The translations under genes and the position numbers were made by a program. The notes below the pieces were generated by a model. The model made no database searches. It was not told the DNA's origin and was given only the letters and a program-made list of their open reading frames with translations. A DNA stretch of 10,533 nucleotides from Chloroflexota bacterium. Lineage in GTDB: Bacteria > Chloroflexota > Dehalococcoidia > UBA2979. The stretch lies in assembly GCA_002725365.1 (NCBI GenBank), contig PBOW01000071.1:1-10533 (forward strand), read 5' to 3'. Positions within the stretch are counted from its first letter, which is position 1. Every line of letters starts with the position of its first letter. Positions 1 through 6,988 of the stretch are shown here, piece by piece.

Positions 1-135
1 TTTGTATTCGATGGCTTTGAGACCGGTTAGGAGAACAAATAAAGCCAAAAGAGCTATTAAGGGGAAAGATGATTCAAAGAAACTTATCAGTAATAGGGAG
101 ATAGCTATTCCAAAGAGTGGCCAGATAAGTTTCAT
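1..135 (-). CDS. Small membrane protein, N-terminal part (cut by window edge)
   Basis: Reading the minus strand from an ATG at 135-133, the frame stays open for 45 codons to the window edge. The protein begins MKLIWPLFGI and is strongly hydrophobic. Two membrane-spanning stretches are visible, about residues 4-20 and 24-39, joined by a short ESSFP turn and followed by a more polar LKAIEYK segment. A GTG two codons upstream (141-139) is an alternative start. The gene lies 13 bases after the pdxT stop on the same strand, so it is probably the next gene of the pdxST transcript. No family can be named from this fragment. The hydrophobic periodicity, open frame and operon-like spacing support a real gene, but the short length leaves doubt. 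Confidence 0.5.
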   Translation of the reverse strand, partial: MKLIWPLFGIAISLLLISFFESSFPLIALLALFVLLTGLKAIEYK

Positions 136-148
136 GATCACGAGATGG

Positions 149-766
149 TCATCTCTCTATGCTGACATATTTGTCACCTGAACTAGCTGATTGGACACAC
201 ATGTCTAGAAATAATTGATGCATACGCACATCTTTGCCTAATTCTGGATGGAAGGATGTTGCGAGCATATTTTCTTGTTTAGCAGCTACTATTGGACCTT
301 GTTCTAGCCTAGCCAAAACTTGGGTGTCCTGACCTACATCCTCAATTATTGGGGCGCGGATAAAGATTGCATTTAGCGGGTCTCCGTTAATGCCCTCTAC
401 GTGCAGTTGCTTTTCGAACGAATAAATTTGAGATCCGAAGGCATTTCGAGTGACTCTGATATCCATAAGTTGTAGAGATGGACGGTCAAGATTTGTTACC
501 TCTTTTGCTAGCAATATAGCTCCTGCACAGGTTCCCCACACTGGTAAGCCGGCAATTATTTTTTCTCTAATAGGATCTATTAATTTATAGGCAATGAGTA
601 GCCTTGCGATCGCTGTACTCTCTCCGCCTGGAATGATCAGTCCGTCGATATCTGTGAGATCAGATTCACGCCTGACATTGGTTATTTGCGCATCAAGAAT
701 CGTAAGAATTTCTGCATGCTCGGCTACGTCTCCCTGCAAAGCAAGTATCCCAATTTTAAGCGACAC
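149..766 (-). CDS. pdxT: Pyridoxal 5'-phosphate synthase glutaminase subunit PdxT
   Basis: This is a class I glutamine amidotransferase that hydrolyses glutamine and channels ammonia to PdxS for PLP synthesis in the cytoplasm. The 205-residue length is slightly above the usual 190-200. The N-terminus KIGILALQGDVAEH is the family signature. PGGEST (46-51) forms the oxyanion region. The nucleophile is C80 in GTCAG, and the His-Glu pair of the triad is H173 and E175 in SFHPEL. The start is a GTG at 766-764, six bases after the pdxS stop and without a clear ribosome binding site, which suggests translation coupled to pdxS. The last 15 residues or so (ASSGDKYVSIER) are a polar tail beyond the conserved fold. 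Identification is firm. Confidence 0.97.
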   Translation of the reverse strand: MSLKIGILALQGDVAEHAEILTILDAQITNVRRESDLTDIDGLIIPGGESTAIARLLIAYKLIDPIREKIIAGLPVWGTCAGAILLAKEVTNLDRPSLQLMDIRVTRNAFGSQIYSFEKQLHVEGINGDPLNAIFIRAPIIEDVGQDTQVLARLEQGPIVAAKQENMLATSFHPELGKDVRMHQLFLDMCVQSASSGDKYVSIER

Positions 767-772
767 TGTTTG

Positions 773-1732
773 TTACGAACCTCGTCCGGCCATGAGCTCA
801 TCAGGAAGTAACTGCGCCACTGACAACCCTCTCATAGCAGTTTGCGGTACTTCAGCTGAGACTTCAGCAAGAATTTTAGGATCATCAAAATATGTGACTG
901 CCTTGACTATGGCTGTCGCCATAGCCTTTTGTTGTGCCAGTCTTTTGTTGTCATCATCTATGTCCGCGGCAGACTTAAAGATTCCGGACCCGACGAACAC
1001 TCCCTCAGCTCCTAATTGCATCATCAGCGCTGCATCTGCAGGGCTAGCCACTCCTCCCGCGGAGAAATTAACGACCGGGAGAGAGCCTGTTTCTGCAGCG
1101 CCGCGTAAGAGTTCGATAGGCACTTGTAAATCCCTTGCCTCAGTATAGAGTTCATCATTCCGCATCGAAGTCAATTTTCTTATTTGTCCGTCTATAGTCC
1201 GAAGATGTCGAACGGCTTCGACAATATCACCGGTACCTGCTTCCCCCTTGGTGCGGATCATTGCGGCACCCTCGCTAATTCGTCTCAGAGCTTCACCTAG
1301 ATTTCTCGCACCGCAGACGAAAGGAACGGAAAAGTTGGTTTTATCTATGTGGTTTTGTTCATCAGCTACAGTAAGAACTTCCGATTCATCAATATAATCA
1401 ACCCCTAGAGCCTCCAATATCTGAGCTTCCACAAAGTGCCCAATTCGGGCTTTTGCCATCACAGGTATCGAAACACTCGATTGAATTTCTTGAATCAGCG
1501 TCACATGACTCATTCGAGCGACACCACCATCTCTCCTGATGTCAGAAGGAACTCGTTCGAGGGCCATAACGGCTACCGCTCCAGCCTCCTGAGCGACTAT
1601 AGCTTGTTCAGCGGTGACTACATCCATAATCACCCCACCTTTGAGCATCTGGGCCAAGCCGGATTTCACGGTCCAGCTGCCAACTTGAGGATTACTGTCA
1701 CTCTTATCTTGTGTAGATCCGTTGTTAGTCAT
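773..1732 (-). CDS. pdxS: Pyridoxal 5'-phosphate synthase lyase subunit PdxS
   Basis: PdxS builds the PLP ring from ribose 5-phosphate, glyceraldehyde 3-phosphate and ammonia delivered by PdxT (DXP-independent pathway). It is a TIM barrel that assembles into a dodecamer. Visible landmarks are MDVV with D37, the lysine of VMAKARIGH (K94) that binds the sugar, RTKGEAGTG with the second catalytic lysine (K162), and the C-terminal phosphate site around [23 protein letters not shown]. Offsets match the Bacillus subtilis residues D24, K81 and K149 with 13 extra residues at the N-terminus, a polar low-complexity stretch ([15 protein letters not shown]). The 319-residue length is slightly long for the family (about 290-300). 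The ATG at 1732-1730 has a GGGAG ribosome binding site six bases upstream. pdxT follows after six bases. Confidence 0.98.
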   Translation of the reverse strand: MTNNGSTQDKSDSNPQVGSWTVKSGLAQMLKGGVIMDVVTAEQAIVAQEAGAVAVMALERVPSDIRRDGGVARMSHVTLIQEIQSSVSIPVMAKARIGHFVEAQILEALGVDYIDESEVLTVADEQNHIDKTNFSVPFVCGARNLGEALRRISEGAAMIRTKGEAGTGDIVEAVRHLRTIDGQIRKLTSMRNDELYTEARDLQVPIELLRGAAETGSLPVVNFSAGGVASPADAALMMQLGAEGVFVGSGIFKSAADIDDDNKRLAQQKAMATAIVKAVTYFDDPKILAEVSAEVPQTAMRGLSVAQLLPDELMAGRGS

Positions 1733-1738
1733 TGCGTT

Positions 1739-1743
1739 CTCCC
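1739..1743 (-). promoter_or_regulatory. Ribosome binding site of pdxS
   Basis: On the minus strand GGGAG lies six bases before the pdxS ATG. It supports the 1732 start and so the 13-residue N-terminal extension relative to the Bacillus enzyme. Confidence 0.6.
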
Positions 1744-1760
1744 ACTGAATGTTAAATCTA

Positions 1761-1788
1761 ATTGTATCCTGTAGAGAGTAAATGTCCT
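1761..1788 (-). promoter_or_regulatory. Candidate sigma-70-type promoter for pdxST
   Basis: Reading the minus strand, AGGACA (1788-1783, four of six matches to TTGACA) is followed after 16 bases by TACAAT (1766-1761, five of six matches to TATAAT). Transcription would begin near 1754, giving a leader of about 20 bases that contains the pdxS ribosome binding site. The leader is too short for a riboswitch. This is motif matching by eye in a very short divergent region, so the call is tentative. Confidence 0.35.
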
Positions 1789-1794
1789 TATAGT
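1789..1794 (+). promoter_or_regulatory. Candidate -10 box for a leaderless metallophosphoesterase transcript
   Basis: TATAGT ends six bases before the ATG at 1801, so transcription would start at or next to the start codon. No Shine-Dalgarno-like sequence lies at a usable distance before that ATG, which fits a leaderless mRNA. No good -35 box is seen at 16-19 bases; TTGTAT at 1762-1767 would need a 21-base spacer. The box directly abuts the candidate -35 of the divergent pdxS promoter. Confidence 0.3.
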
Positions 1795-1800
1795 TTTATA

Positions 1801-2406
1801 ATGACTTCTCCTCTACCCGAACGACGATCGCTAGATCATCATGACTTTACTGAAGAATATCCGAACGGGATTCTATTCGGATTAGTTTCTGATACTCATA
1901 TACCTGAGGCAAGGTTCGATGTTTTTGACCAAGCATACGATGCCTTTAAGGAAGTAGACTTTATCTTACATGCGGGCGATATGCATGATATTGCGGTTTT
2001 GGACTATTTTGAGGAGAGGTGTGGAAAGCCGGTTCTCGGGGTTTGTGGAAATGGTGATGATGGTTCCAGTGGGAGAGAAGTGGCTCCCGACGATCCACGA
2101 CTACCGTACAACCAGCATATAACTGTTGCAGGAAAGAAAATCGGGATGACTCATGACTTTCCGGATCGCCCGTACGCCCATCTGTCTTCGATTGAGGAAA
2201 GGATGGACAGGCATTTTGGTGGTCCTGTAGATATTGTGATCGCTGGAGATACACACGTGCCAGTGGTAGTGGAATGGGACGAGGTATTAATTATCAATTC
2301 GGGTTCACCTACTTTTCCGAGAAATCTGCAGACGCAATTAGGTACTGTAGCGTTTTTAGATCTGCGTGACGGAAAACTAGAGGCATGGATAGAGCAGTTG
2401 CATTAG
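1801..2406 (+). CDS. YfcE/MJ0936-family metallophosphoesterase
   Basis: This 201-residue protein is a cytoplasmic calcineurin-like phosphodiesterase of the YfcE/MJ0936 group, whose members hydrolyse phosphodiester bonds with a two-metal centre; the natural substrate cannot be read from sequence. Motifs in order are SDTH (D31, H33), HAGDMHD (D60), GVCGNGDD (N84), GMTHDF (H118), AGDTHVP (D150, H152), and the family-specific GSPTFPR near 175. In most members the fifth motif is GHTH, so D150 replaces a metal-ligand His. About 23 residues rich in charged amino acids precede the first beta strand, longer than usual. The ATG at 1801 is preferred; an in-frame TTG at 1762 is possible but has no ribosome binding site. 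The next gene starts 29 bases after the stop (20 bases if its TTG start is used), so an operon with it and tmk is likely. Confidence 0.9.
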   Translation: MTSPLPERRSLDHHDFTEEYPNGILFGLVSDTHIPEARFDVFDQAYDAFKEVDFILHAGDMHDIAVLDYFEERCGKPVLGVCGNGDDGSSGREVAPDDPRLPYNQHITVAGKKIGMTHDFPDRPYAHLSSIEERMDRHFGGPVDIVIAGDTHVPVVVEWDEVLIINSGSPTFPRNLQTQLGTVAFLDLRDGKLEAWIEQLH

Positions 2407-2435
2407 AAGAACGAAAGGGCTTGTAATTGGAGTTG

Positions 2436-3986
2436 ATGGGTCATCCTCAACGGGATCAGTACGAGGAAATTAATCAATTAGTGGCGATAGCGCCAAGACG
2501 AGTGTCTGACTACATCAAAGTAAAAGATCTGAGCGCTCTGGTTGAGATTATCTTGGATTTAGGTAGAGCCCCTCTGGTGCGATTTACAGACGGTGACGAG
2601 TCGGTCCCTGGTGGGGCAGTCACGGAGCAGGAAGTGGGGGCCGTCGTTGCTCAACTTTCTGAGTTTGGTGCCGATAATCGTGCAGGTATTCCTAGAACAT
2701 TGCATCGTATTTCGGCGATAAGAAATCGTGGCGGCAAGATTGTGGGCTTGACCTGCCGAGTTGGACGCTCGATAGCTGGTTCTGGGCAAGCACTAAGTGA
2801 CTTGATTGAAAAAGGTTGCAGTGTACTTCTCCTCGGTGCGCCCGGCGTTGGGAAAACCACGATGTTACGGGATATCGCGAGAACATTTGCAGATGATTTG
2901 TCTAAGAGAGTAATTATTGTTGACACATCAAATGAAATAGGTGGCGACGGTGATATACCCCACCCAGGCATTGGTTCAGCACGTAGAATGCAGGTTCCAA
3001 GTCCTCAGTCGCAGCATGAAGTGATGATAGAGGCCGTCGAGAATCATACGCCGGAGGTGATAGTAATTGATGAAATTGGCAGCCTCGCAGAAGCAGAGGC
3101 AGCAAGAACAATCGCAGAGCGTGGAGTGATATTGATAGCAACGGCTCATGGCACCAGACTCATAAATCTAATGCAAAATCCAACACTTTCTGATTTGGTA
3201 GGTGGGATAGAATCTGTGACCCTTTCCGACGAAGAAGCACGGCGTCGACATACACAAAAGACCATTCTCGAGAGGCGTTCAGCACCAACTTTTGAGTCTC
3301 TAGTTGAGATTAACTCCTTTAGTGAATTTGCCATTCACAATGACGTTGCTTCTACTGTTGATAAATTACTGCGTGGCGAGGAAGTTTCAGCAGAGATACG
3401 CAAGATCAGTTCGGCCGGTGAAATAGAGTCCTATGGAGAAATTGCGATAAGTTCAAACCTGCTGTCAGATAAGCTCGACCACGAGATTAGCGCAATTGAT
3501 AACAAACTCGAAGAGCTGGACAAATCAGATATCGTTCGCTTGCTACCGTTTGGGGTATCACGGGCACGATTGGAGAAGGCAATTAAGGTCACGCATTCGA
3601 ACTCGACAGTTGTCGATTCGTTGAGTGATGCTGATGCTATTTTGACATTACGTCCATACTATCGGCGTCGATCAGGACCGTTGAAGAGTGCGGAGAACAC
3701 TGGTCTCCCGATATATGTTCTTAGGAACAATACTCAACATCAAATTGAACGTCAGTTACTGTCCATTAGTGACACAGTGCCGAGACAGACAGATGTGATG
3801 ACGAAGGCTTTAAGTGAGGCCGAGGAGGCATCTGGTTCTATACGAATGTATGGAGGCGGACAGGTGGAATTATCACCTCAGAATTCTCATATCCGACGAC
3901 TGCAGCATGAGCTCGTTGAGAGGCATGGTTTGAGATCCACATCAAAAGGGCGTGAGCCTTATAAACGTGTTGTAATATGGGCCTGA
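2436..3986 (+). CDS. Ycf45-like AAA ATPase with C-terminal R3H domain
   Basis: This is a 516-residue P-loop ATPase of the Ycf45/R3H family, related to the ATPase core of SpoIIIAA and found in cyanobacteria, plastids, Chloroflexota and some Firmicutes. The R3H domain suggests single-stranded nucleic acid binding, but the cellular role is not established. The N-terminal region (about 1-110) is followed by the ATPase: Walker A GAPGVGKTT (134-142), an IVDTSNEIGGDGD segment typical of the family, Walker B VIVIDEIG (208-215), and ATAHGT near 235-240. A second domain carries FGVSR (372-376) and the TLRPYYRRR segment ending near 412. The C-terminal R3H motif is HIRRLQHELVERHGLR, with R487 and H491. 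No signal peptide or membrane segment is visible. The ATG at 2436 has a close GGAG; a TTG at 2427 with AAAGGG seven bases upstream is a real alternative (519 residues). It overlaps or abuts tmk. Confidence 0.88.
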   Translation: MGHPQRDQYEEINQLVAIAPRRVSDYIKVKDLSALVEIILDLGRAPLVRFTDGDESVPGGAVTEQEVGAVVAQLSEFGADNRAGIPRTLHRISAIRNRGGKIVGLTCRVGRSIAGSGQALSDLIEKGCSVLLLGAPGVGKTTMLRDIARTFADDLSKRVIIVDTSNEIGGDGDIPHPGIGSARRMQVPSPQSQHEVMIEAVENHTPEVIVIDEIGSLAEAEAARTIAERGVILIATAHGTRLINLMQNPTLSDLVGGIESVTLSDEEARRRHTQKTILERRSAPTFESLVEINSFSEFAIHNDVASTVDKLLRGEEVSAEIRKISSAGEIESYGEIAISSNLLSDKLDHEISAIDNKLEELDKSDIVRLLPFGVSRARLEKAIKVTHSNSTVVDSLSDADAILTLRPYYRRRSGPLKSAENTGLPIYVLRNNTQHQIERQLLSISDTVPRQTDVMTKALSEAEEASGSIRMYGGGQVELSPQNSHIRRLQHELVERHGLRSTSKGREPYKRVVIWA

Positions 3987-4690
3987 TGAGTACTGAACCG
4001 AGCGAACTTACTGGCACGTTTATCACGATCGAGGGCGGTGAAGGGTCAGGGAAGAGTACTCTAAGTAGATTATTGCAAAACTCACTGAATAAAATCGGAC
4101 ATCACGTAACTTTGTGTCGCGAACCTGGGGGGACCATACTGGGGGAACAGCTTAGGGCCGCTCTATTCAGCCAGGCGCGTAGCGAAGTATCAACCGAAAT
4201 ATTGCAAGCAGCTCCATCACCATTGACAGAACTTTTGGTATTTTCTGCGGCTCGAGCTCAGTTGTTGAAGGAAATAATTCTGCCAGCCTTAGGCGACGGC
4301 GACACGGTAATCTGTGACAGATACACGGACTCTACGTTCGCATATCAGCACTACGGGAGAGGTCTGGATAGACAGGTGATAGAGACGGCAGTGCGGTTGA
4401 CGGTAGGTAACTTGAAACCGAGTCTCACGATTCTGCTGGATCTTGAGCCGGAACAAGGTTTAGCTCGTCATGGGATTGTCAATCAAAAAGATCTGTTTGG
4501 AGAGACGTCTCCAGTTGGCGGCAATAACTACTTGGATTTTGAGTCGTTGGCTTTCCACCAAAAAATAAGAGAAGGATATCTTGAAATGGCATCACTAGAA
4601 CCTGATCGATGGCTAGTGTTAGATGCTGGCGAGGACCCAGATGTTATCGCTCGAATTGCATTGGACGCTATCCTGCAGCTAATCGAGTAA
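3986..4690 (+). CDS. tmk: Thymidylate kinase (dTMP kinase)
   Basis: Tmk phosphorylates dTMP to dTDP with ATP, the penultimate step to dTTP for DNA synthesis. The 234-residue protein shows the P-loop GGEGSGKST (17-25), REPGGT (45-50) for dTMP binding, CDRYTDSTFAYQ with the DRY motif (111-113), and LLDLEPEQGLARHG leading into the LID. The LID region (about 160-190) is longer than usual and ends LDFESLAFHQKIREGYL, where most bacterial enzymes have an Asp-Arg-(Phe/Ile)-Glu. Only R161, H162 and K168 are basic within it. The ATG at 3986 shares its A with the TGA stop of the upstream ATPase gene (TGATG), a classic translational coupling arrangement. An in-frame ATG at 3977 would add three residues. 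No separate ribosome binding site is visible. Confidence 0.94.
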   Translation: MSTEPSELTGTFITIEGGEGSGKSTLSRLLQNSLNKIGHHVTLCREPGGTILGEQLRAALFSQARSEVSTEILQAAPSPLTELLVFSAARAQLLKEIILPALGDGDTVICDRYTDSTFAYQHYGRGLDRQVIETAVRLTVGNLKPSLTILLDLEPEQGLARHGIVNQKDLFGETSPVGGNNYLDFESLAFHQKIREGYLEMASLEPDRWLVLDAGEDPDVIARIALDAILQLIE

Positions 4691-4715
4691 TACATATTCA
4701 ACCATTGAGGATCAT

Positions 4716-4745
4716 TTGTTATTCGGTGACTTTAACGCATACAAT
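4716..4745 (+). promoter_or_regulatory. Candidate promoter for the thiolase gene
   Basis: TTGTTA (4716-4721) and TACAAT (4740-4745) are separated by 18 bases, matching the sigma-70 consensus at four and five of six positions. They lie in the 117-base gap between tmk and the thiolase, which otherwise shows no terminator hairpin or small gene. The leader to the ATG would be about 55 bases and ends with GGGG (4799-4802) five bases before the start codon. Found by eye, so tentative. Confidence 0.3.
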
Positions 4746-4807
4746 GATTATGCAACCAATATATACGGTGGTCATAAAGACTTTTACAGGAAAAATGCGG
4801 GGCGAAA

Positions 4808-5989
4808 ATGGAAGACATAGTAATAATTAGTGGCTGTCGGACGGCGATAGGTACTTTCGGCGGTTCACTTAGTGAGACTTCGGCGTCCGATCTAGGAGCT
4901 CATGTGATTCGTGAAAGTGTGAAGAGAGCTGGTATAGAGCCCAATTTGGTAGACCAAGTTGTACTAGGATGTGTCGGTCAGGTAGCAGAAGATGGATATA
5001 TCGCGCGTCATGCGGCGATTAAAGCGGGGCTATCTGTTGAGACACCAGCCTATACAGTGAACCGAATATGTGGTTCCGGTCTCGAGGCGATTAATACCGC
5101 CGCCCGATGGTTAGAAACTGGGGACGCTGAAATAGTGGTTGCTGGGGGAGCTGAGAATATGTCTCTCATGCCTTTTTATGTGCGTAAGGGCCGATATGGA
5201 TACCGCTATGGCGATGGTGTTCTTGAAGATGGAACACAGGATCTCGTAACCGATCCGTTCGAGGATTACCCAATGGGTATGACGGCAGAAAATTTGTCAG
5301 AGCAGTTCGAAGTTTCAAGGCAGCTCCAAGACGCTTTTGCCTTCAGATCTCAGGAAAGGGCCAAGATTGCGATAGCAGAGGGCAGATTTGTTGATCAAAT
5401 AACACCAATAGAAGTAAAAAAGGGACGCAACACCGAGATTTTCTCGGTCGATGAGCACCCTAGGTCTACGACGATGGAGACCTTGGATGGTCTTCGCCCA
5501 GCCTTTAAGCCGGACGGGTCAGTCACGGCAGGGAATTCGTCGGGTATCAATGATGGAGCTTCAGCAGTGGTAGTTACTACTCAACGCAAGGCATCCGAAC
5601 TCGGCCTCAAACCACGTATGAGAATGGTTGCTCGAGCGGAAGCGGGTGTTGATTGGAAGATAATGGGTTCTGGACCAATTCCTGCTATACGGAAAGTTTT
5701 AGAGAGAGCGGAGCTTACTATTGCGGATATGGATGTAATTGAGCTGAATGAGGCTTTTGCAGCTGTAGCAGCAGCCTGCTCGACGGCACTGGATCTCCCC
5801 GAAGAGCGAACTAACCCGAATGGTGGAGCTATCGCATTGGGTCATCCGGTTGGTGCCACAGGCACAATACTGGCAGTTAAGGCTATGCATGAACTTGAAA
5901 GAATTAACGGTAAATATGGACTTGTCTCACTTTGCATAGGTGGTGGCCAAGGTATAGCAACTATTTTCGAACGCCTTGATTCGAATTAG
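4808..5989 (+). CDS. Thiolase (acetyl-CoA C-acyltransferase family)
   Basis: A 393-residue thiolase of the normal bacterial length. It either condenses two acetyl-CoA to acetoacetyl-CoA or cleaves 3-ketoacyl-CoA. All catalytic elements are present: the acyl-carrying C88 in NRICGSGLEA, the NEAF loop (314-317), H346 in GHPVGATG, and C376 in SLCIGGGQG. The MGMTAEN segment (156-161) is typical of the acetyl-CoA acetyltransferase/3-ketoacyl-CoA thiolase branch. There is no targeting signal. No neighbouring beta-oxidation, ketone body or polyhydroxyalkanoate gene is present to settle the direction or chain length, so a symbol such as atoB, phaA or fadA is not assigned. The ATG at 4808 gives the family's usual N-terminus (VIISGCRTAIGTFGGSL). 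It probably has its own promoter. Confidence 0.95.
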   Translation: MEDIVIISGCRTAIGTFGGSLSETSASDLGAHVIRESVKRAGIEPNLVDQVVLGCVGQVAEDGYIARHAAIKAGLSVETPAYTVNRICGSGLEAINTAARWLETGDAEIVVAGGAENMSLMPFYVRKGRYGYRYGDGVLEDGTQDLVTDPFEDYPMGMTAENLSEQFEVSRQLQDAFAFRSQERAKIAIAEGRFVDQITPIEVKKGRNTEIFSVDEHPRSTTMETLDGLRPAFKPDGSVTAGNSSGINDGASAVVVTTQRKASELGLKPRMRMVARAEAGVDWKIMGSGPIPAIRKVLERAELTIADMDVIELNEAFAAVAAACSTALDLPEERTNPNGGAIALGHPVGATGTILAVKAMHELERINGKYGLVSLCIGGGQGIATIFERLDSN

Positions 5990-6062
5990 AAACTCAATAT
6001 CTCAAGCAGTCATCGCAGTAGGATAATCGTTGAAGCATTAATCTGGTTGGTCTTGGGTGAAT

Positions 6063-6983
6063 ATGAAGCAACGAAGTATTCGAGTGAAGGCTCCGGCGAG
6101 CTCCGGGAATCTCGGTGCTGGTTTTGATTGTGTTGGTATGGCTTTGGACTGGTACGGCGAATTTGATTTCGTAATGGGCCGCAATCCACAGGAAAGTGAA
6201 TCAACTGACGGAGTATCTTCCTCCATCATCGCATCTATGGGTGAACGGGCATTTGCAGCATCGCTGGCTGAGCTTGGTATTACTGTAGACACGATATCGG
6301 TGTCTTTTAGAGGCGAGATACCGGTAGGAAGTGGTCTCGGTACGTCCGCCATGGCACGGGCGGCGGGCATCACGGCTGCGGCTCACCTGGCTCAACGGCC
6401 GGAGGTGCGCGACGAGCTAATCGATATTGGATTGGCCTTAGAAGGGCACGGGGATAATTTATATCCTGCTATGTACGGGGGCATACACGTGGTGTCCTCA
6501 GACCCACTTACGGATGCCCTACTAGATTTACCTTTGAGTAGCCCGCGTGATCTTGAAATAGTGTTACTTATTCCTGATTTTACGATGCCCACAGATGAAT
6601 CGAGGAAGCTTCTGCCGGAGAGAGTTACTGTCTCAGATGCGGTCCATAATATGAGTAGGGTGGGATTTTTGATTGGTGCTTTGTATGAAGGGCGTTATGA
6701 CCTGCTGCGACATGCTTTCGATGATGTTCTGCACCAGCCCGCGAGGAGTAAAATTTTCTCGGCAATGTACCCGTTAATCCATGCAGCGCAGTCAGCAGGG
6801 GCGCATGGTGCGTATCTTTCAGGCGGCGGCTCGACAATAGCTGCCGTGGTCCAAAAAGGTCAGTCAAAGTCGGTGTTGATTGCTCTTGAGGATTGCGCAA
6901 ATGAATGGAATTTGTCCTTCACTTCGCGTGTTTGTACCATCGGATCCGAGGGAACACACGTCGTCAGCGATACGGGGAAATAA
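6063..6983 (+). CDS. thrB: Homoserine kinase
   Basis: ThrB transfers phosphate from ATP to homoserine, the step before threonine synthase. This 306-residue GHMP-family kinase has the family length. The N-terminal motif is VKAPASSGNLGAGFDCVG. The ATP-binding GHMP loop is PVGSGLGTSAMA, with GLGTSA at 91-96. EGHGDNLYPAMYGG (from residue 127) is the homoserine kinase signature. The third motif reads GAYLSGGGSTIAAV (LSGGGST at 252-258), where many homologues have a Pro after the glycines. The ATG at 6063 is preferred because GGGTGA, complementary to the 16S rRNA end, lies just before it; a GTG at 6057 lies within that element and would add two residues. The gene ends with tandem stops TAATAA, and lysC begins five bases later, so the two aspartate-family genes are co-transcribed. 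Confidence 0.95.
   Translation: MKQRSIRVKAPASSGNLGAGFDCVGMALDWYGEFDFVMGRNPQESESTDGVSSSIIASMGERAFAASLAELGITVDTISVSFRGEIPVGSGLGTSAMARAAGITAAAHLAQRPEVRDELIDIGLALEGHGDNLYPAMYGGIHVVSSDPLTDALLDLPLSSPRDLEIVLLIPDFTMPTDESRKLLPERVTVSDAVHNMSRVGFLIGALYEGRYDLLRHAFDDVLHQPARSKIFSAMYPLIHAAQSAGAHGAYLSGGGSTIAAVVQKGQSKSVLIALEDCANEWNLSFTSRVCTIGSEGTHVVSDTGK
6974..6980 (+). promoter_or_regulatory. Ribosome binding site of lysC
   Basis: GGGGAAA lies inside the end of thrB, with the last G 11 bases before the ATG at 6989. It supports that start rather than the in-frame upstream ATG at 6905, which would overlap thrB by 79 bases and add 28 residues unlike the family. Confidence 0.4.
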
Positions 6984-6988
6984 TAAGA

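Noticed and set aside
594..1148. A 184-codon open frame on the plus strand, opposite the 5' part of pdxT and 3' part of pdxS
   Set aside because: It lies antisense to two well conserved genes, has no ribosome binding site, and its translation is Ser/Ala/Pro-rich without a recognisable domain. It is explained by codon bias of the genes on the other strand.
5990..6056. GATAAT at 6022-6027 as a promoter for thrB
   Set aside because: No -35-like hexamer lies at a fitting distance and there is no TGn extension. One hexamer alone is expected by chance.
6905..6988. Upstream extension of lysC from an ATG at 6905
   Set aside because: It would overlap thrB by 79 bases, and the added residues do not resemble the aspartate kinase N-terminus, which begins normally at the ATG at 6989 with a ribosome binding site before it.
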